Origin: an uncultured Lachnospiraceae bacterium
GTDB lineage: Bacteria > Bacillota > Clostridia > Lachnospirales > Lachnospiraceae
DNA: 64,000 nt
NCBI GenBank assembly: GCA_947178145.1
Contig: CAMWXE010000020.1
Span: 1 to 64,000 of the forward strand
Reading direction: 5' to 3'
Shown here: one piece after another, positions 61,900-64,000 of the stretch
How positions within the stretch are numbered: position 1 is the first letter of the stretch
How the letters are laid out: each line of letters opens with the position of its first letter
Translations under genes and position numbers: made by a program
Notes under the pieces: generated by a model
The model's database searches: none
What the model saw: only the letters and a program-made list of their open reading frames with translations
What the model was told of the DNA's origin: nothing

Positions 61900-62343
61900 A
61901 TGGAAGAGGCAACAGCTTATTACGTTGTGAAAAAGAGAGCTTTGCCGGAAGTACTGTTAAAAGTAGTCGAGGTAAACAGGCTTTTGGAGACGCAGAAGGT
62001 GTCATCGGTACAGGAGGCAGTTGAGCGTGTGGGACTCAGCAGAAGTTCTTATTATAAGTACAAAGAGGATATCTTTCCATTTCATGATTCTACACAGGGC
62101 AAGACGATCAACCTGGCCTGCAGTATGGATGACGAGCCAGGGCTTTTGTCGGATGTGTTGAAAGTGGTGGCGGATTTTCACGCTAATATTCTGACGATAC
62201 ATCAGACCATACCAATTAATGGCACAGCGTCGTTGTCGCTGAGTATTCAGATTCTGGATGCAGACAGCGATGTGTTTAGAATGGTGGAAGAGATTGAAAA
62301 GAGAAGCGGAGTGCACAAGGTAAAGGTACTTGGCAGGGAATAA
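61900..62343 (+). CDS. ACT domain protein, PheB/UPF0735-like
   Basis: A 147-aa protein with an N-terminal helix-turn-helix-like segment (VQEAVERVGLSRSSYYKYKEDIFPF, about 38-62) and a C-terminal ACT domain (about 70-147; TINLACSMDDEPGLLSDVLKVVADFHANILTIHQTIP). ACT domains bind amino acids, so it is probably an amino-acid-responsive regulator of the adjoining homoserine dehydrogenase gene. It resembles PheB-type proteins. The ATG lies 28 bp upstream of hom in the same operon. Confidence 0.88.
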   Translation: MEEATAYYVVKKRALPEVLLKVVEVNRLLETQKVSSVQEAVERVGLSRSSYYKYKEDIFPFHDSTQGKTINLACSMDDEPGLLSDVLKVVADFHANILTIHQTIPINGTASLSLSIQILDADSDVFRMVEEIEKRSGVHKVKVLGRE

Positions 62344-62371
62344 GATGAATCGCACAGGAGGGTAAAGAAAA

Positions 62372-63574
62372 ATGATAAAGGCAGCAATATTGGGATATGG
62401 TACAGTAGGAAGCGGTGTGTATGAGGTCATAAAAAAGAATAAAGATATCATCACCGGCAGGCTTGGCGATGCACTGCAGGTTAAGTATGTACTTGATTTA
62501 AGACCGTTTGAGGGAGATCCTGTACAGGAGGTGCTGGTTCATGATGTTGATATCATTATGAATGATCCGGAGGTGGCGATTGTATGTGAGACGATGGGGG
62601 GAGAACATCCGGCCTATGAGTTTACCAGACGCGCGCTGGAGTGTGGCAAGAGTGTATGCACCTCCAACAAGGAGCTTGTGGAGAAGCATGGTCCAGAGCT
62701 GATACAGATTGCGAAGGAGCACAAGTGCAGTTACTTGTTCGAGGCGAGTGTGGGCGGGGGAATACCGATTATCCGGCCGCTCCGCACATCGCTTGCACAG
62801 GAGGAAGTTCTTTCGATTACAGGTATTTTGAATGGCACGACCAACTATATACTGACCAAGATGGAGACCGAGGGGCTTGCCTTTGAGTCTGTGCTGGCGA
62901 GGGCGCAGGAAAAAGGTTATGCGGAGAAGAATCCGGACGCGGATATCCTGGGATTTGACGCCTGCAGGAAGATTGCCATTCTCACTTCACTGGCATACGG
63001 TAAGAAAGTTGATTTTGAAGATATTTCAACGGAGGGGATCACGGCGATCACGGATGTCGATTTTGCGTATGCAAAGAAAATGGGTGCAACGATTAAGCTT
63101 TTTGCAAAAAGTGTCAAGAAAGGTGACAAGTACTACGCGCTTGTAGCTCCGTTTATCGTGAAACCAGAAAATCCCCTTTATGCAGTCAAAGGCGTGTTTA
63201 ATGCGATTCTGGTGAATTGTAATATGGGCGGAGAGACGATGTATTACGGCAAGGGCGCTGGAAAGCTTGCAACGGCAAGTGCAGTTGTGGCAGACGTCCT
63301 TGACTGCGCAAGGCATATCGGCAAACACCTGGATATCAGATGGGAGGATGAGAAGCTTGCGATCTCTCCGATTGACGGTGCGGTTCGAAAGTTCTTTGTG
63401 CGCGTGTCCTCGACGGATGAGGCGCAGATTCAGGATGTCTTTGGCGCGGTTGAGATGTTTGCAGGCGTGGCTGACGGTGAGTGCGGATTCGTCACAGAGG
63501 AGATGACAGAGGCAGAATACAGGGATAAGGCTGCAAAGTTCGGCAGTGTGCTGTCCATGATAAGAGTAGATTAA
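62372..63574 (+). CDS. hom: Homoserine dehydrogenase
   Basis: A 400-aa enzyme that reduces aspartate semialdehyde to homoserine, on the route to threonine and methionine. The NAD(P) site is KAAILGYGTVGSGVYEVI (about 3-20). The catalytic region has GILNGTTNYILTKM, KNPDADILGFDACRKIAIL and LAYG. The usual C-terminal ACT domain is short or missing, since about 70 residues with ACT-like pattern (FVRVSSTDEAQIQDVFGAVEMFAGVADGECGFVTEEMTEAEYRD) form the end. AGGAGGGTAA at about 62357-62366 sets the ATG at 62372. Confidence 0.94.
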   Translation: MIKAAILGYGTVGSGVYEVIKKNKDIITGRLGDALQVKYVLDLRPFEGDPVQEVLVHDVDIIMNDPEVAIVCETMGGEHPAYEFTRRALECGKSVCTSNKELVEKHGPELIQIAKEHKCSYLFEASVGGGIPIIRPLRTSLAQEEVLSITGILNGTTNYILTKMETEGLAFESVLARAQEKGYAEKNPDADILGFDACRKIAILTSLAYGKKVDFEDISTEGITAITDVDFAYAKKMGATIKLFAKSVKKGDKYYALVAPFIVKPENPLYAVKGVFNAILVNCNMGGETMYYGKGAGKLATASAVVADVLDCARHIGKHLDIRWEDEKLAISPIDGAVRKFFVRVSSTDEAQIQDVFGAVEMFAGVADGECGFVTEEMTEAEYRDKAAKFGSVLSMIRVD

Positions 63575-63648
63575 CGACACGCGGTAATATGAATATATTA
63601 AGATATACAATGTGATATGCTTTGGTTACGGGAAAGGAATTGTGTAGG

Positions 63649-64000
63649 ATGAAAAAGGTAGTTAAATTTGGAGGAAGTTCACTGGCGAGTGCAGAGCAGT
63701 TTGTGAAGGTTGGAAACATTATTCATGCGGATGAGGGCAGAAAGTTTGTCGTTCCATCTGCGCCTGGTAAGCGGTATGACAAGGATACAAAGGTTACAGA
63801 TATGCTCTATGCGTGCTATGCGCTGGCAGAGCGGGATCACAACTTTAATGCGGAGATTGCCCAGATTGAGAAGCGGTATCAGGAGATTATCGACGGATTA
63901 AAGCTTGAACTTGACCTCACGCCGGAATTTGACAGGATGATTGACAATTTCAAGAGAAAAGTAGGGGCGAACTATGCAGCCAGCCGCGGTGAGTATTTGA
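63649..64000 (+). CDS. lysC: Aspartokinase, partial (runs off the window)
   Basis: The first 117 codons of an aspartate kinase, cut by the window edge. The start MKKVVKFGGSSLAS is the family signature (substrate-binding KFGGSS), followed by VVPSAPGKRYDKDTKVTDMLYACY. The ATG at 63649 has GAAAGGA at 63632-63638. The enzyme phosphorylates aspartate, the first step toward lysine, threonine and methionine, and follows hom by 75 bp. Confidence 0.92.
   Translation, partial: MKKVVKFGGSSLASAEQFVKVGNIIHADEGRKFVVPSAPGKRYDKDTKVTDMLYACYALAERDHNFNAEIAQIEKRYQEIIDGLKLELDLTPEFDRMIDNFKRKVGANYAASRGEYL

Noticed and set aside
1-64000. tRNA or rRNA genes
   Set aside because: No cloverleaf with CCA-side T-loop (GGTTCRA) and no rRNA-like stretch was noticed; I did not run a covariance search.

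Overview
The window looks like a chromosome segment of a Gram-positive anaerobe of the class Clostridia, most likely a Lachnospiraceae gut bacterium. This rests on: the conserved order yicC-remA-rpoZ-rimO-pgsA-recA-recX; a T-box-controlled aspS-gatCAB transamidation operon; a LexA-type (CGAAC-N4-GTT) box at recA; strong AGGAGG ribosome sites with frequent TTG/GTG starts; lipoprotein-anchored ABC binding proteins; an LTA-synthase-like gene; and several families typical of this group (DUF4474, DUF4430, Uma2, AAA/PD-(D/E)XK). No rRNA, tRNA, prophage or complete insertion sequence was seen.

Layout. 1-422 is the leader-distal end of a CRISPR array; cas genes must lie off the left edge. 535-1067 is scrap: a frameshifted transposase N-terminus fused to a Uma2 C-terminus. 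1039-2160 is a serine hydrolase, followed by a palindromic, multi-hairpin non-coding stretch. 2426-9054 is the aspS-gatC-gatA-gatB operon behind a T-box leader, interrupted by an aminoglycoside-acetyltransferase-like gene, a small membrane protein and copies of a palindromic repeat. 9119-15856 carries a DUF4474 protein, a metallophosphoesterase, an HTH-Uma2 protein and a DprA-like/unknown/RecQ/small-ORF cluster ending in a 167-bp hairpin element. 16037-22396 is an alpha-galactoside uptake operon (binding protein, two permeases, GH36 alpha-galactosidase) with a divergent AraC regulator. 22486-34363 holds two chemoreceptors (one membrane, one soluble with a zinc-binding CZB domain), a HAD phosphatase, an epimerase, regulators, a heterodimeric ABC exporter and an ECF S-component. 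34366-40157 is a minus-strand envelope cluster (DUF4430 lipoprotein, YfhO, LTA-synthase-like, secreted protein).

40338-46406 is the housekeeping block yicC-remA-rpoZ-rimO-pgsA / recA-recX / nrdR, notably without gmk. 46626-50173 is a peptide ABC transporter lacking ATPases, followed by an 814-aa LRR lipoprotein-like protein and a padR-DUF1700-like-DUF4097 envelope-stress-type operon. 55193-57320 has a GNAT gene and a beheaded AAA/nuclease pseudogene. 57366-61738 is the most unusual locus: a MATE transporter plus a cytidylate-kinase-like protein as two overlapping genes, facing a single gene that fuses the same two domains, each with its own structured leader. The window ends in amino-acid biosynthesis: an ACT-domain regulator, homoserine dehydrogenase and the start of aspartokinase.

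The strongest candidates for something new are the twin MATE/kinase-like modules, the palindromic elements at 2213-2384 and 15848-16014, and the DprA-like/RecQ cluster. All functional statements come from reading motifs; no database search was possible.
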